A DNA stretch of 63,204 nt from Pseudoxanthobacter soli DSM 19599 (GTDB lineage: Bacteria > Pseudomonadota > Alphaproteobacteria > Rhizobiales > Segnochrobactraceae). Location of the stretch: positions 1-63,204 of the forward strand of contig CAMDHY010000011.1 in assembly GCA_945898215.1 (NCBI GenBank), written 5' to 3'. Within the stretch, counting starts at the first letter, position 1. Each line of letters starts with the position of its first letter. Positions 33,923 through 43,695 of this stretch are shown here, piece by piece. A model generated the notes under the pieces. It saw only the letters and a list, made by a program, of their open reading frames with translations, made no database searches and was not told the DNA's origin. A program made the translations under genes and the position numbers.

Positions 33923-34693
33923 ATGGGACCCGCCTTCACCGCCAACATCGATCTCGCACAGGTCGTGCTCTACGTGTTCTGGGCGTTCTTCGCAGGCCTG
34001 ATCTACTACCTGCACCGGGAGAACAAGCGGGAGGGCTACCCGCTCCTCTCCGACCGGACGAACGAGCGCGTCAGCGTCATCGGCTTCCCGGCGCCGCCGG
34101 CCCCGAAGACCTACCTCTTGCCGCACGGCGGCACCGTCTCGGTGCCGAACGGCAAGGCCGACAATCGCGAGATCAAGGCCCGCCCCGTGGCGGTCTGGCC
34201 CGGCGCGCCGCTCGAGCCGACCGGCAACCCGATGGTCGACGGTGTTGGACCGGCCGCCTTCGCCGAGCGCTCCGACCACCCCGACCTCACCTACGAGGGC
34301 CACGTGAAGATCGTGCCGCTGCGCGTGGCGGGCGACTTCTACCTCGAGGCCCGCGATCCCGACCCGCGCGGCATGGCCATCGTCGGCACCGATCGCGTCG
34401 TCGGCGGCACCATCGTCGACGTCTGGGTCGACCGCTCCGAGTACCTTGCCCGATACTTCGAGGTCGACGTCGCCGGAGCCGGCCGCCGCGTCCTGGTGCC
34501 AGTCAATTTCTGCCGCGTCGACGGCGCGCGGCGTACGGTGAAGGTCAACGCCATCCTCGGCTCGCAGTTCGCCGCCGCCCCGGCGACGAAGCTGCCCGAC
34601 CAGGTCACCTTCCTCGAGGAGGACCGCATCATGGGCTACTACGGCGGCGGCTATCTCTACGCCACGCCGGCTCGCGCGGAGCCGCTGCTGTGA
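33923..34693 (+). CDS. puhA: Photosynthetic reaction centre H subunit
   Basis: A 256-residue protein with one N-terminal membrane helix (QVVLYVFWAFFAGLIYYLHREN) and a cytoplasmic PRC-barrel domain (VPLRVAGDFYLEARDPDPRG; GTIVDVWVDRSEYLARYFEV). It stabilises the L-M complex and guides protons to QB. AGGAGG lies 5 bases before the ATG. Its stop overlaps the puhB start by 4 bases. Confidence 0.97.
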   Translation: MGPAFTANIDLAQVVLYVFWAFFAGLIYYLHRENKREGYPLLSDRTNERVSVIGFPAPPAPKTYLLPHGGTVSVPNGKADNREIKARPVAVWPGAPLEPTGNPMVDGVGPAAFAERSDHPDLTYEGHVKIVPLRVAGDFYLEARDPDPRGMAIVGTDRVVGGTIVDVWVDRSEYLARYFEVDVAGAGRRVLVPVNFCRVDGARRTVKVNAILGSQFAAAPATKLPDQVTFLEEDRIMGYYGGGYLYATPARAEPLL

Positions 34694-35379
34694 GCGATCT
34701 CGACATGGAGCCGGTGCGGGGACTTCCGGAGGAACTCCCCGCCGGCGAACGGGTCCTGTGGCAGGGCTCACCCGACTGGCGGGCACTGGCGATCGAGGCC
34801 TTCCAGGTCCGCAAGGTGGCGGTCTGGTTCGGTGCGCTCATCGCCGTGCGCTTCGTGATCTACCTCTACGAGGGCGAGCCGGTGCTCGGCGCCGCGATCT
34901 CCGCCGCCTGGCTCATGCCGATGGCGCTGACGGCGATCGCGCTCCTCGCCCTGCTCGCCTGGTATTCGGCGCGCACCACCGTCTACACGCTGACGAACAA
35001 GCGCCTCGTGCTGCGCATCGGCATGGCGCTGACGATGACGATCAACGTGCCCTTCCGGCTGATCCAGGACGCCGGCGTGGTGGTGCGGGCGAACGGCACC
35101 GGCAGTCTCACCTTCGCGCTCGACCCGAGCGTCAAGATCGCCTGGGCGCTGCTCTGGCCGCACTGCCGCCCGTGGCGGCTCGCCCGGCCCGAGCCGGCGC
35201 TCCGGGCGATCCCCGACGCCGCCCGTGTCGCCGACCTCGTGGCGACGGCGCTCGCCGCCGACGCAGCCGCCAATCCGGTGACCACTGGTGCGACCGTGAC
35301 GCAGGCCCCGTCCGCTCCGGCGCCGGCCGTGCAGACCGGTGGACGCTTTGCCGGCGGGCGCACCGCCCTCGCATCCTGA
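34690..35379 (+). CDS. puhB: Photosynthetic complex assembly protein PuhB
   Basis: A 229-residue protein with PH-like domain (LPAGERVLWQGSPDWRALAI; TTVYTLTNKRLVLRIGMALT) and about two to three membrane helices. Needed for reaction centre assembly in Rhodobacter. The C terminus (after about 190) is Ala/Thr/Pro-rich and probably unstructured. GTG start coupled to puhA. Confidence 0.93.
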   Translation: MSDLDMEPVRGLPEELPAGERVLWQGSPDWRALAIEAFQVRKVAVWFGALIAVRFVIYLYEGEPVLGAAISAAWLMPMALTAIALLALLAWYSARTTVYTLTNKRLVLRIGMALTMTINVPFRLIQDAGVVVRANGTGSLTFALDPSVKIAWALLWPHCRPWRLARPEPALRAIPDAARVADLVATALAADAAANPVTTGATVTQAPSAPAPAVQTGGRFAGGRTALAS

Positions 35380-35395
35380 ACGGGAGGACCTCGAC

Positions 35396-35854
35396 GTGAG
35401 CGAAGAGATGACCGACCGGCCGTTTCCGCGTGGTGCCCTGATCGGCGCCGGGGTGCTGATCGCAGCGACGATGGTGGCGGCGCTGGCCGGTCGCGTCGGC
35501 GACATCGGCACGGTGCGGCTGCCGCCGGCGGCGCTCGTCGAGACGCGGGACCTCGTCTTCGTCGACCGGCCCGAGGGTGGCATCGCCATCCTCGACGCCG
35601 ACGACCGCTCGACCGTCGCGGTGCTCGCGCCGAACACCGACGGCTTCATCCGGGGCGTGATGCGCGGCGTTGCCCGCGAGCGTCGCTCCCTCGGCATAGG
35701 ATCCGAGCCGCCCGTGCGGCTCGCCCAGCGTGAGGACGGTCGGCTGACGCTGATCGACCCACAGACCGGCCGGGAAATCGGGCTCGACGCGTTCGGCCCG
35801 ACCAACACCCAGGCCTTCGCACGGCTATTCGACAGGGAGACGACCAGCCGATGA
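35396..35854 (+). CDS. puhC: Photosynthetic complex assembly protein PuhC
   Basis: A 152-residue protein with one N-terminal membrane helix (ALIGAGVLIAATMVAALAG) and a periplasmic domain with RDLVFVDRPEGGIAILDADD and NTDGFIRGVMRGVARERR, typical of PuhC. GTG 35396 is chosen for its GGGAGG RBS. Its stop overlaps the next small gene (ATGA). Confidence 0.92.
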   Translation: MSEEMTDRPFPRGALIGAGVLIAATMVAALAGRVGDIGTVRLPPAALVETRDLVFVDRPEGGIAILDADDRSTVAVLAPNTDGFIRGVMRGVARERRSLGIGSEPPVRLAQREDGRLTLIDPQTGREIGLDAFGPTNTQAFARLFDRETTSR

Positions 35855-36153
35855 ACGCACTCTTCATGATCGGGAGGAGGACGATCGAGGTGCCATGCAC
35901 CGTCGACGTCGAGCAGACCCCCGACAGTCTACACGCCTATGTCGACCTGCATGGGTTCGAGGTCGGACCCGGCGACGAGGTGACGGTGCACGCACCGCCG
36001 CTCGACGTCGGCTTCGGTGAGCACGTGGTTCGGGAGTGCCACGCCACCGTCGTCCGCGCCGGCCCGCTCGAGCGGATCTGGACCCACGTCGCCGGCTACA
36101 AGGAACTCACCGAGCTCTATGAGGTCGGCTTCCAGGGGGAGACCGCGGCATGA
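35851..36153 (+). CDS. Conserved small protein between puhC and acsF, function unknown
   Basis: A 100-residue soluble protein, mainly beta by appearance ([39 protein letters not shown]). It has no cysteine pair, signal peptide or membrane helix. It is coupled at both ends by 4-base overlaps (puhC stop, acsF start), so it is certainly translated. A small gene in this position is common in puh-acsF clusters of alphaproteobacteria, but I know of no assigned role. Being coupled to acsF makes a link with the cyclase or with assembly possible. Confidence 0.85.
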   Translation: MNALFMIGRRTIEVPCTVDVEQTPDSLHAYVDLHGFEVGPGDEVTVHAPPLDVGFGEHVVRECHATVVRAGPLERIWTHVAGYKELTELYEVGFQGETAA

Positions 36154-37217
36154 TCCCGATGGAGGGTGGCGCCCAGGCCAACACCACGACGCGCGACGCG
36201 CAGACAGACACGCTGCTGAGCCCGCGCTTCTACACCACCGACTTCGAGGCGATGGACCGCCTCGAGATCGATTCCGTCCGCGCCGAGTGGGACGAGGTGA
36301 TGGGCGAGATGCGCGCCGATCACAACAAGGGTCACTTTGTCCGCAACGAGGACTTCGACGGCTTCAGCCTCGATGACCTGCCGCCGGAGCTGCGCAAGGA
36401 GTTCGTCGACTTCCTGGTGAGCTCGCTCACCGCCGAGTTCTCCGGCTGCGTGCTCTATGCGGAGATCAAGAAGCGCATCAAGAGCCCCGAGATCCGCGAG
36501 CTCTTCACCTTCATGGCCCGCGACGAATCCCGCCACGCGGGCTTCATCAACGAGACGCTGAAGGAAATGGGCATCGGCGTCGACCTCGGCTTCCTCGCCC
36601 GGGCGAAGAAGTACACCTACTTCAAGCCGAAGTTCATCTTCTACGCGACGTATCTCTCGGAGAAGATCGGCTACGCCCGCTACATCACCATCTTCCGCCA
36701 CCTGGAGCGGAACCCGCAGATGCGGTTCCATCCGATCTTCAAGTGGTTCGAGAAGTGGTGCAACGACGAGTTCCGCCACGGCGAGGCGTTCGCGCTGATC
36801 ATGCGCGCCGACCCGAAGCTGCTGTCGGGCGCGAACAAGCTGTGGATCCGCTTCTTCCTGCTCGCCGTGTTCGCGACGATGTACGTCCGCGACCACATGC
36901 GCGTCGCCTTCCACGAGGGCCTCGGCATCTCGCCGACGGAGTACGACCAGAAGGTGCTGCGCCTCACCTCCGAGATCACCAAGCAGGTCTTCCCGATCAC
37001 GCTCGATCTCGACAACCCGGTGTTCTGGGCGGGCCTCGACAAGCTCTTCAGGATCGCCGAGGCGACCGAGGTGGCGAAGAAGCAGGGCGGCATCGGCGGG
37101 GCGCTGAAGCGGTTCGGCCTCGGCGCCAGCGCCGCCGGAACGCTGCTCCGGCTCTACATGCTGCCGGTCCGCAAGAACGACATCCCCGCCAAGGTCCGGC
37201 TCGCGCCGGCCTGGTGA
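36150..37217 (+). CDS. acsF: Mg-protoporphyrin IX monomethyl ester oxidative cyclase (aerobic)
   Basis: A 355-residue di-iron enzyme that forms the fifth ring with O2. Iron-ligand motifs: [29 protein letters not shown] (about 123-136) and [11 protein letters not shown] (about 203-213). No bchE (the oxygen-independent cyclase) is in this window. It is coupled to the preceding small gene; puhE follows after 28 bases. A partner such as BciE/Ycf54 is needed in some lineages and is not seen here. Confidence 0.96.
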   Translation: MIPMEGGAQANTTTRDAQTDTLLSPRFYTTDFEAMDRLEIDSVRAEWDEVMGEMRADHNKGHFVRNEDFDGFSLDDLPPELRKEFVDFLVSSLTAEFSGCVLYAEIKKRIKSPEIRELFTFMARDESRHAGFINETLKEMGIGVDLGFLARAKKYTYFKPKFIFYATYLSEKIGYARYITIFRHLERNPQMRFHPIFKWFEKWCNDEFRHGEAFALIMRADPKLLSGANKLWIRFFLLAVFATMYVRDHMRVAFHEGLGISPTEYDQKVLRLTSEITKQVFPITLDLDNPVFWAGLDKLFRIAEATEVAKKQGGIGGALKRFGLGASAAGTLLRLYMLPVRKNDIPAKVRLAPAW

Positions 37218-37245
37218 GGAACGCGAGGAAGAGGAGGCGAGGCCT

Positions 37246-38106
37246 GTGGAACTTTCGCCGATGGCAGTCGCGGCGGTAGCGGTCGGTTTCGTCGTCGTCC
37301 TGTGGTGGGCGTCGACGGGGCTCGTCCTCTATCTCGACGGCCTGCCGCGGCGGACCTTCCGCTGGAGCATGGGCGGCGCCACCGTTCTCGGAGCCGCCGC
37401 CCTTGCCGGCCTTGCCGAGACCCGCGACGAGACGACGATCGCCGGCGCCGGCATCGCCTTCGTCTGTGCACTCGCCGTGTGGGGGTGGAACGAACTCGCC
37501 TTCCTCACCGGCGTCATCACCGGCCCTAACCGGCGGGCCTGCCCGCCGGGCGTCGCCGGCTGGCGCCACTTCGTCGCCGCGACGGGCTCGATCCTCTGGC
37601 ACGAGCTCGCCATCGCCGCCTCGGCGCTCGCCGTCTTCGCGGTGACGGCGGGTGGCGACAACAGGGTCGGCCTGTGGGCCTTCCTGATCCTGTGGGTGAT
37701 GCGGCTGTCGACCAAGCTGAACGTCTTCCTGGGGGTGCCGAACCTCTCGGAGGAGTTTCTGCCGGACCACCTCAAGTACATCGCGAGCTTCTTCCGGCGG
37801 CGACCGATGAACCTTCTCTTTCCCGTCTCGGTGACGGCGACGACGGTGCTGTTCGTCGCGCTCATCGCCGAGGCGATGGCGGCGGCCGATCCGTTCGCCA
37901 CCACGGCGGCGACGCTGCTCGCCGCCCTGACCGGGCTCGCACTGCTCGAGCACTGGTTCCTGGTGCTGCCGATCCCGGCGATGGAGCTGTGGCGGTGGGG
38001 CCTGAAATCGCGAAGCGCCCATGCCGATCCGCCCGAGGGCGAGACGCGGCGGGCGCCTGGAGTGGAACGCGCGCCCGCGCGCATCGGGGTGAGGCCGGCG
38101 ACATGA
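37246..38106 (+). CDS. puhE: PuhE (DUF3623) photosynthetic membrane protein
   Basis: A 286-residue protein with about seven to eight hydrophobic helices; [34 protein letters not shown] and [27 protein letters not shown] (key part [17 protein letters not shown]) fit the PuhE family. In Rhodobacter its loss changes pigment levels. GTG start with GAGGAGGCGAG RBS. Its stop overlaps an ATG at 38103 in the hemA frame. Confidence 0.92.
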   Translation: MELSPMAVAAVAVGFVVVLWWASTGLVLYLDGLPRRTFRWSMGGATVLGAAALAGLAETRDETTIAGAGIAFVCALAVWGWNELAFLTGVITGPNRRACPPGVAGWRHFVAATGSILWHELAIAASALAVFAVTAGGDNRVGLWAFLILWVMRLSTKLNVFLGVPNLSEEFLPDHLKYIASFFRRRPMNLLFPVSVTATTVLFVALIAEAMAAADPFATTAATLLAALTGLALLEHWFLVLPIPAMELWRWGLKSRSAHADPPEGETRRAPGVERAPARIGVRPAT

Positions 38107-38216
38107 AGAGCGAGCACATCCAGGCGGGCGGCTGCCCGATGCCGGAGATGAACAACGACCGCGCTGCGTACGACCGCGCCGGCAAGAAGAAAAGCGCCGA
38201 GGGGAGATCAGGGCCG

Positions 38217-39428
38217 ATGGACTACGAGGCGTTCTTCCAGGGAGAGCTCGCCGGACTGCACCGCGAAGGGCGCTACCGCGTCTTCGCCGACCTGGAGCGT
38301 CGCGTCGGGGAGTTCCCCCGGGCCATCCACCACACCCCGAACGGCCCGCGCGAAGTCACCGTCTGGTGCTCGAACGACTATCTCGGCATGGGCCAGAACC
38401 CGTCGGTGCTCGCCGCCATGCACGAGGCGCTCGACCGCTGCGGCGCCGGCGCCGGCGGCACCCGCAACATCTCCGGCACCAACCACTATCACGTGCTGCT
38501 GGAGCAGGAGCTCGCCGACCTCCACCGCAAGGAATCGGCGCTGCTGTTCACCTCCGGCTTCGTGTCGAACTGGGCGAGCCTCGCGACGCTCGCCACCAAG
38601 ATCCCCGGCTGCGTCGTGCTGTCGGACGCCGGCAACCACGCCTCGATGATCGACGGCATCCGCCACAGCCGCGCGGAAAAGCGCGTCTTCCGCCACAACG
38701 ATCCGGCTGACCTCGATCGCCAGCTCGCCGAGCTGCCGAAGGAGACGCCGAAGCTCGTCGCCTTCGAATCCGTCTACTCGATGGACGGCGACGTGGCGCC
38801 GATCGCCGAGATCTGCGACGTCGCCGACGCCCACGGCGCCATGACCTATCTCGACGAGGTGCACGCCGTCGGCATGTATGGGGGCCGCGGCGGCGGCATC
38901 TCCGAGCGCGACGGCGTCGCCGACCGCCTGACCGTCATCGAGGGCACGCTCGCCAAGGCCTATGGCGTCGTCGGCGGCTACATCGCCGCCTCCACCGCGC
39001 TCTGCGACTTCGTGCGCTCCTTCGCCTCCGGCTTCATCTTCACCACCTCGCTGCCGCCGGCGGTGGCGGCGGGCGCGCTCGCCAGCCTGCGCCACCTGAA
39101 GGCGAGCCCGGTCGAGCGCATCCGCCACCGTGACCGCGTCGCCCGCGTCCGCCGCGCGCTCGACGCCGCCGGCATCCCCCACCTCGCCAACCCGAGCCAC
39201 ATCGTGCCGGTGATCGTCGGCGACCCGGTGGTGTGCAAGGCGATCAGCGACGAGCTGCTCGAGATGCACGGCGTCTACGTCCAGCCGATCAACTACCCGA
39301 CCGTGCCGCGCGGCACCGAGCGCCTGCGCATCACGCCCTCGCCGCTGCACACCGACGCCGACATCGACCACCTGATCGACGCGCTCTCGTCGATCTGGAA
39401 GGTCGCCGGGCTGAAGCGCGCGGCGTGA
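38217..39428 (+). CDS. hemA: 5-aminolevulinate synthase
   Basis: A 403-residue PLP enzyme joining glycine and succinyl-CoA, the first tetrapyrrole step. [20 protein letters not shown] is the usual alphaproteobacterial N terminus and has GGGGAGA 9 bases upstream. Other marks are [37 protein letters not shown] and the PLP lysine in [14 protein letters not shown] (about 247). An in-frame ATG at 38103, overlapping the puhE stop, would add 38 residues including a Cys-Pro (GGCPMPEM). The shorter form is the main call. Confidence 0.95.
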   Translation: MDYEAFFQGELAGLHREGRYRVFADLERRVGEFPRAIHHTPNGPREVTVWCSNDYLGMGQNPSVLAAMHEALDRCGAGAGGTRNISGTNHYHVLLEQELADLHRKESALLFTSGFVSNWASLATLATKIPGCVVLSDAGNHASMIDGIRHSRAEKRVFRHNDPADLDRQLAELPKETPKLVAFESVYSMDGDVAPIAEICDVADAHGAMTYLDEVHAVGMYGGRGGGISERDGVADRLTVIEGTLAKAYGVVGGYIAASTALCDFVRSFASGFIFTTSLPPAVAAGALASLRHLKASPVERIRHRDRVARVRRALDAAGIPHLANPSHIVPVIVGDPVVCKAISDELLEMHGVYVQPINYPTVPRGTERLRITPSPLHTDADIDHLIDALSSIWKVAGLKRAA

Positions 39429-39454
39429 GCGGGCGGGCGAACGGAGGACCCACG

Positions 39455-40408
39455 ATGGCCGGTCCGCTCAGGGTGATCCTCGCCAAGCCGCGCGGCTTCT
39501 GCGCCGGCGTCGTGCGCGCCGTCGACATCGTCGAGCGGGCGCTGGCGATCTACGGCCCGCCGGTCTACGTGCGCCACGAGATCGTCCACAATACCCACGT
39601 GGTCAGCGAACTCGCCGGCCGCGGCGCGATCTTCGTCGACGAGCTCGACGAGGTGCCGGACGGCGCGATCGTCGTGTTCAGCGCCCACGGCGTGCCGCGG
39701 GCGGTGGAGTGGGAGGCGTCTCGGCGCGGCCTCGACGTCATCGACGCCACCTGTCCCTTGGTGCGCAAGGTCCACCACGAGGGCCAGCGGTACGCCGACC
39801 GCGGCTACGACGTCGTCCTCATCGGCCACCGCGAGCACCCGGAGGTGACCGGCACGCGCGGCCAGGTGACAGGGCCGCTGCAGGTGGTCGGCACCGCCGC
39901 CGAGGTCGCGGCGCTGACGGTGCGCGATCCCGGCAAGGTCGCCTACATCACCCAGACGACGCTCAGCGTCACCGACACCCGCGACGTCATCGCGGCGCTG
40001 AAGGATCGCTTCCCGGCCATCATCGGCCCCGACGTGCGCGACATCTGCTACGCGACGCAGAACCGCCAGCAGGCCGTCGTGGCGCTCGCGGCGCTGGTCG
40101 ATCTCGTGCTCGTCGTCGGCTCGCCGAACTCGTCGAATTCCAACCGCCTGCGCGAGATCTCCGAACAGGTCGGCGTGCCGGCGCGGCTGATCGACGGGCC
40201 GGAGCACTTCGATCCGGCCTGGCTCGCCGGCGTCGAGACGGTCGGCCTGACGGCGGGGGCCTCCGCGCCGGAGCGCCTCGTCACCGACACCATCCGGGCG
40301 CTCTCGGCGGTCCGGCCGGTGGTGGTGAAGACCCTCGACGGCATCGACGAAACCGTGCGCTTCCGCCTGCCGGAACGGCTCGTCGAAGCGCATGCGCCGG
40401 CGGCCTGA
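39455..40408 (+). CDS. ispH: 4-hydroxy-3-methylbut-2-enyl diphosphate reductase IspH
   Basis: A 317-residue iron-sulfur enzyme making IPP and DMAPP in the MEP pathway. The three cluster cysteines are in KPRGFCAGVVRA, DATCPLVRKVHHE and DICYATQNRQ; HGVPRAV and GSPNSSNSNRL are also family marks. RBS ACGGAGGA. It lies between hemA and bchI, so precursor supply for pigment tails and carotenoids is co-expressed with the pigment genes. Confidence 0.96.
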   Translation: MAGPLRVILAKPRGFCAGVVRAVDIVERALAIYGPPVYVRHEIVHNTHVVSELAGRGAIFVDELDEVPDGAIVVFSAHGVPRAVEWEASRRGLDVIDATCPLVRKVHHEGQRYADRGYDVVLIGHREHPEVTGTRGQVTGPLQVVGTAAEVAALTVRDPGKVAYITQTTLSVTDTRDVIAALKDRFPAIIGPDVRDICYATQNRQQAVVALAALVDLVLVVGSPNSSNSNRLREISEQVGVPARLIDGPEHFDPAWLAGVETVGLTAGASAPERLVTDTIRALSAVRPVVVKTLDGIDETVRFRLPERLVEAHAPAA

Positions 40409-40480
40409 GCCGGTGGCGACACTGTGGACGGCGAGAGTGTGGACAGCGTGAGCGTGAGTGCCAACGGAGGCGAGATCCCC

Positions 40481-41641
40481 ATGAAGCGCCTCGATGATGC
40501 GGACAGCGGCGGCGGCCCGGCCGGCGGCGCGCCGCGCCCGTCCCCCCGCGCCCGCAAGGCGACCACGGACAAGCGCGCGGCCGGCGAGGAGACCGTCGTG
40601 TCGGCGCCCGTGCGCACCCCGCCGCCGCCGTTCCCGTTCTCGGCCATCGTCGGCCAGGACGAGATGAAGCGGGCGATCCTGATCGCCGCCATCGATCCCT
40701 CGCTCGGCGGCGTGCTCGTCTTCGGCGACCGCGGCACCGGCAAGTCGACGGCCGTGCGCGGGCTGGCGGCCCTCCTGCCGTCGCGGCGCGTCGTCACCGG
40801 ATGCCCCTATGGCTGCGACCCGTCGCCGTCGGCCCGCCACTGCGACGCCTGCGCTTCCGTTGTCAGTGGCGCCGGCGTGCGCACGCACGACGCCCAGATC
40901 CCGGTGGTCGACCTGCCCCTCGGGGCGAGCGAGGACCGCGTCGTCGGCGCCCTCGACCTCGAGCGGGCGCTGACCCGTGGTGAGAAGGCCTTCGAGCCCG
41001 GGCTGCTCGCCCGCGCCAACGGCGGCTTCCTCTACATCGACGAGGTCAACCTGCTCGAGGACCACCTCGTCGACCTGCTCCTCGACGTCGCCGCCTCCGG
41101 CGAGAACGTCGTCGAGCGCGAGGGCCTGAGCGTCCGCCATCCCGCCCGCTTCGTGCTGATCGGCAGCGGCAACCCGGAGGAGGGCGAACTCCGCCCGCAG
41201 CTCCTGGACCGCTTCGGCCTGTCGGTCGAGGTGAAGACGCCGACCGACATCCCGACCCGCGTCGAGGTGGTGAAGCGGCGCGACGCCTACGAGCGCGACC
41301 GCGCCGGCTTCGCCGCCACTTGGAAGAGCGAGGACGCCCGCGTCCGCCGCCGCCTCGTCGCCGCCCGCGCACGGCTGGGGTCGGTCGTGGTCCCCGACGC
41401 GGTGCTGGAGGCGGCGGCGCGGCTCTGCGTCTCTCTCGGCACCGACGGCCTGCGCGGCGAGCTCACTTTGGTGCGCGCCGCCCGGGCGCTCGCGGCGATG
41501 GACGGCGACGACACCGTCGCCATCGCCCACCTGCGCTCGGTGGCGCCCTCGGCTCTCCGCCATCGGCTGCGCCGCAACCCGCTCGACGAGGTCGGCTCGA
41601 CGACGCGGGTCGAGCGGGCCCTCGCCGAGCTCGCCGGATGA
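40481..41641 (+). CDS. bchI: Magnesium chelatase ATPase subunit I
   Basis: A 386-residue AAA+ protein: Walker A FGDRGTGKST (about 81-90), Walker B FLYIDEVNLLEDH, sensor GSGNPEEGELRPQLLDRFG. The N terminus has about 50 residues (Gly/Pro/Arg-rich) before the conserved FPFSAIVGQDEMK, longer than usual. ATG 40481 has a GGAGG 10 bases upstream; GTG/in-frame 40424 has none. The stop overlaps the bchD ATG. Confidence 0.96.
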   Translation: MKRLDDADSGGGPAGGAPRPSPRARKATTDKRAAGEETVVSAPVRTPPPPFPFSAIVGQDEMKRAILIAAIDPSLGGVLVFGDRGTGKSTAVRGLAALLPSRRVVTGCPYGCDPSPSARHCDACASVVSGAGVRTHDAQIPVVDLPLGASEDRVVGALDLERALTRGEKAFEPGLLARANGGFLYIDEVNLLEDHLVDLLLDVAASGENVVEREGLSVRHPARFVLIGSGNPEEGELRPQLLDRFGLSVEVKTPTDIPTRVEVVKRRDAYERDRAGFAATWKSEDARVRRRLVAARARLGSVVVPDAVLEAAARLCVSLGTDGLRGELTLVRAARALAAMDGDDTVAIAHLRSVAPSALRHRLRRNPLDEVGSTTRVERALAELAG

Positions 41642-43593
41642 GCGGCGCGGCCGGTGCCGCCGCTGCCGGTGCCGTCAATGGCAGTGCCGTCAATAGCGGT
41701 GCCAACACCGGTCTCTCTGCCGGCGCTGCTGCCCCGGCCTGGTCGCCGCCGTGCGCCTGGTCCGATGCGGCCCGTGCCGCCGCCCTGTTCGCCCTCGACC
41801 CCGCCGGCATCGGTCCGGGTGGCCTGCACGTGCGCGCCGCCGCCGGGCCGGTGCGCGACCGCCTCCTCGCCCTCGTCACGGCGCTGCTGCCGGCGGGCAC
41901 GCCGATCCGCCGCCTGCCGGCAGATGTTGACGCTGCCCGTCTCGACGGCGGCCTCGACCTCGCTGCGACACTCGCCGCCGGCCGTCCCGTCGCGGCCGAG
42001 GGCGTACTGTCGACCGCCGCCGGCGGCGTGCTGGTGCTCGCCATGGCCGAGCGCCTGTCCGGCGCCGCCGCCGTCCGCATCGCCGCCGCCTTCGACGGGG
42101 AGGGGATCGCCGGACGCCGCACCGTTCCCGAGCGGGACGCCGACGGGTCCGACGAGAGCGCAAGCGAGCGCCGCGCCGGCTTCGGCGTGGTCGCCCTCGA
42201 CGAGGGCATCGAGGCGGACGAGCGGGTGCCGTCGGCGCTCGCCGAGCGGCTTGGCCTCACGATTGACCTCGCCACCGTCGCCGTGACGACGGCGGTAACG
42301 CCCGCCGGGCTCGCCGCCGCCGTCGCCGTGGCGCGGACCCGGCTCGCCACCGTGCGGGCCGGCGACGAGACCGTGACGGCGCTCTGCACCGTCGCCGCGG
42401 CCTTCGGCATCGCCTCGCTGCGGGCGCCGATGCACGCGCTGACGGTGGCCAAGGCCGCCGCCGCGCTCGCCGGCCGCGACGCCGTCGAAGAGGAGGACGT
42501 GACGCTCGCCGCCCGCCTGGTGCTGGTGCCGCGCGCGCTCATGTTTCCCGCACCGACGGACCAGCAGTCGGAGGTCGCCGAGCCGCCGCCGGAGCCGGAA
42601 GAGCCGCCGCCGGAGGACGACGCCGAGGCCGCCGCTTCGCCACCACCGCCGCCGGACGACACCGACGAGGCTGCCGCCGACCGGGCGCTCGCCGACGTGG
42701 TGATCGAGGCCGTGCGCGCGGCGTTGCCGCCGGACCTCCTCGCCGCCCTGTCGGCCGCCGCCGGCCCGCCGCGCCGCAGCCGCTCTGACGGGCGTTCCGG
42801 TGCCGTCGCCAAGGGCGGCCGCCGTGGCCGCCCCGTTGGCGTGCGCCGGGCCGACCCGCGCTCCGGCGACCGCATTTCCGCCTACCAGACCATCCGCGCC
42901 GCCGCCCCGTGGCAGCGCCTGCGTCGCGCCGAGACCGCGATTGCCGGCGCCTACGATGCCGCGTCCGCTGCGACGGCGCCCCGCCTGATCGTCCGCCGTG
43001 ACGACTTCCGTGCCGTCCGCCACGAACAGCGCACCGGCACGACGACGATCTTCGTCGTCGACGCCTCCGGCTCCTCGGCGCTGAACCGGCTCGGCGAGGC
43101 GAAGGGGGCGGCGGAACTGCTGCTGGCCGACTGCTATGTCCGCCGCGACCGCGTCGCCCTCATCGCCTTCCGCGGCACCGCGGCTGAAATCCTTCTGCCG
43201 CCCACCGGCTCGCTGACGCGCGCCAAGCGCAGCCTCGCCGGCCTGCCCGGCGGCGGCGGCACGCCGCTGTCGGCCGGCATCGACGCAGCCGTCGTGCTCG
43301 CCGACCAGGTGCGCCGGCGCGGCGATACGCCGGTGCTGGTGCTCCTGACCGACGGTGGCGCCAACATCGGCCGCGACGGTGCCGCCGGACGCGCCCGCGC
43401 CCGCGAGGACGCCGAGGCGAGCGCGCGGGCGGTGCGCGCCGTCGGGCTGGCGGCGCTCCTCGTCGACACCGCGCCGCGACCCGATGCCCGCGCCCGGGCG
43501 CTCGCCGAGGCGATGCGCGCGACCTATATGCCCCTTCCGAACGGGCATCCCGAGACGCTCGCCCGCGCCGTGCGCGGCGCCGCCGGACGCTAG
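41638..43593 (+). CDS. bchD: Magnesium chelatase subunit D
   Basis: A 651-residue protein: degenerate AAA+ half (1-290 or so), acidic Pro-rich linker (PPPEPEEPPPEDDAEA, about 315-340), then a C-terminal von Willebrand A domain with MIDAS motif FVVDASGSSALNR and LLTDGGANIGRDG. It forms the platform with BchI. The ATG overlaps the bchI stop (ATGA). Confidence 0.95.
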   Translation: MSGAAGAAAAGAVNGSAVNSGANTGLSAGAAAPAWSPPCAWSDAARAAALFALDPAGIGPGGLHVRAAAGPVRDRLLALVTALLPAGTPIRRLPADVDAARLDGGLDLAATLAAGRPVAAEGVLSTAAGGVLVLAMAERLSGAAAVRIAAAFDGEGIAGRRTVPERDADGSDESASERRAGFGVVALDEGIEADERVPSALAERLGLTIDLATVAVTTAVTPAGLAAAVAVARTRLATVRAGDETVTALCTVAAAFGIASLRAPMHALTVAKAAAALAGRDAVEEEDVTLAARLVLVPRALMFPAPTDQQSEVAEPPPEPEEPPPEDDAEAAASPPPPPDDTDEAAADRALADVVIEAVRAALPPDLLAALSAAAGPPRRSRSDGRSGAVAKGGRRGRPVGVRRADPRSGDRISAYQTIRAAAPWQRLRRAETAIAGAYDAASAATAPRLIVRRDDFRAVRHEQRTGTTTIFVVDASGSSALNRLGEAKGAAELLLADCYVRRDRVALIAFRGTAAEILLPPTGSLTRAKRSLAGLPGGGGTPLSAGIDAAVVLADQVRRRGDTPVLVLLTDGGANIGRDGAAGRARAREDAEASARAVRAVGLAALLVDTAPRPDARARALAEAMRATYMPLPNGHPETLARAVRGAAGR

Positions 43594-43618
43594 CCGCCCG
43601 CTGCCGATGCCAGCCGAG

Positions 43619-43662
43619 TGTTAGTTTTGCTTTACATGAATGAATGTAAAGCTATCATCACA
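43619..43662. promoter_or_regulatory. Two perfect PpsR/CrtJ sites spaced 8 bp, upstream of dxs
   Basis: TGTTAGTTTTGCTTTACA (43619-43636) and TGTAAAGCTATCATCACA (43645-43662) are both exact TGT-N12-ACA matches with an 8-base gap, the classic arrangement for cooperative CrtJ/PpsR binding. They lie in the only AT-rich patch for kilobases, 34 bases before the GTG of dxs. The stretch between also holds the inverted repeat TTTACAT...ATGTAAA. Confidence 0.85.
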
Positions 43663-43695
43663 CAGGGAACGCAACCGAGCAGGGGAAGGTCGCCC

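Noticed and set aside
43618-43695. Longer N terminus for dxs
   Set aside because: It would start inside the double PpsR operator; GTG 43696 has a good RBS.
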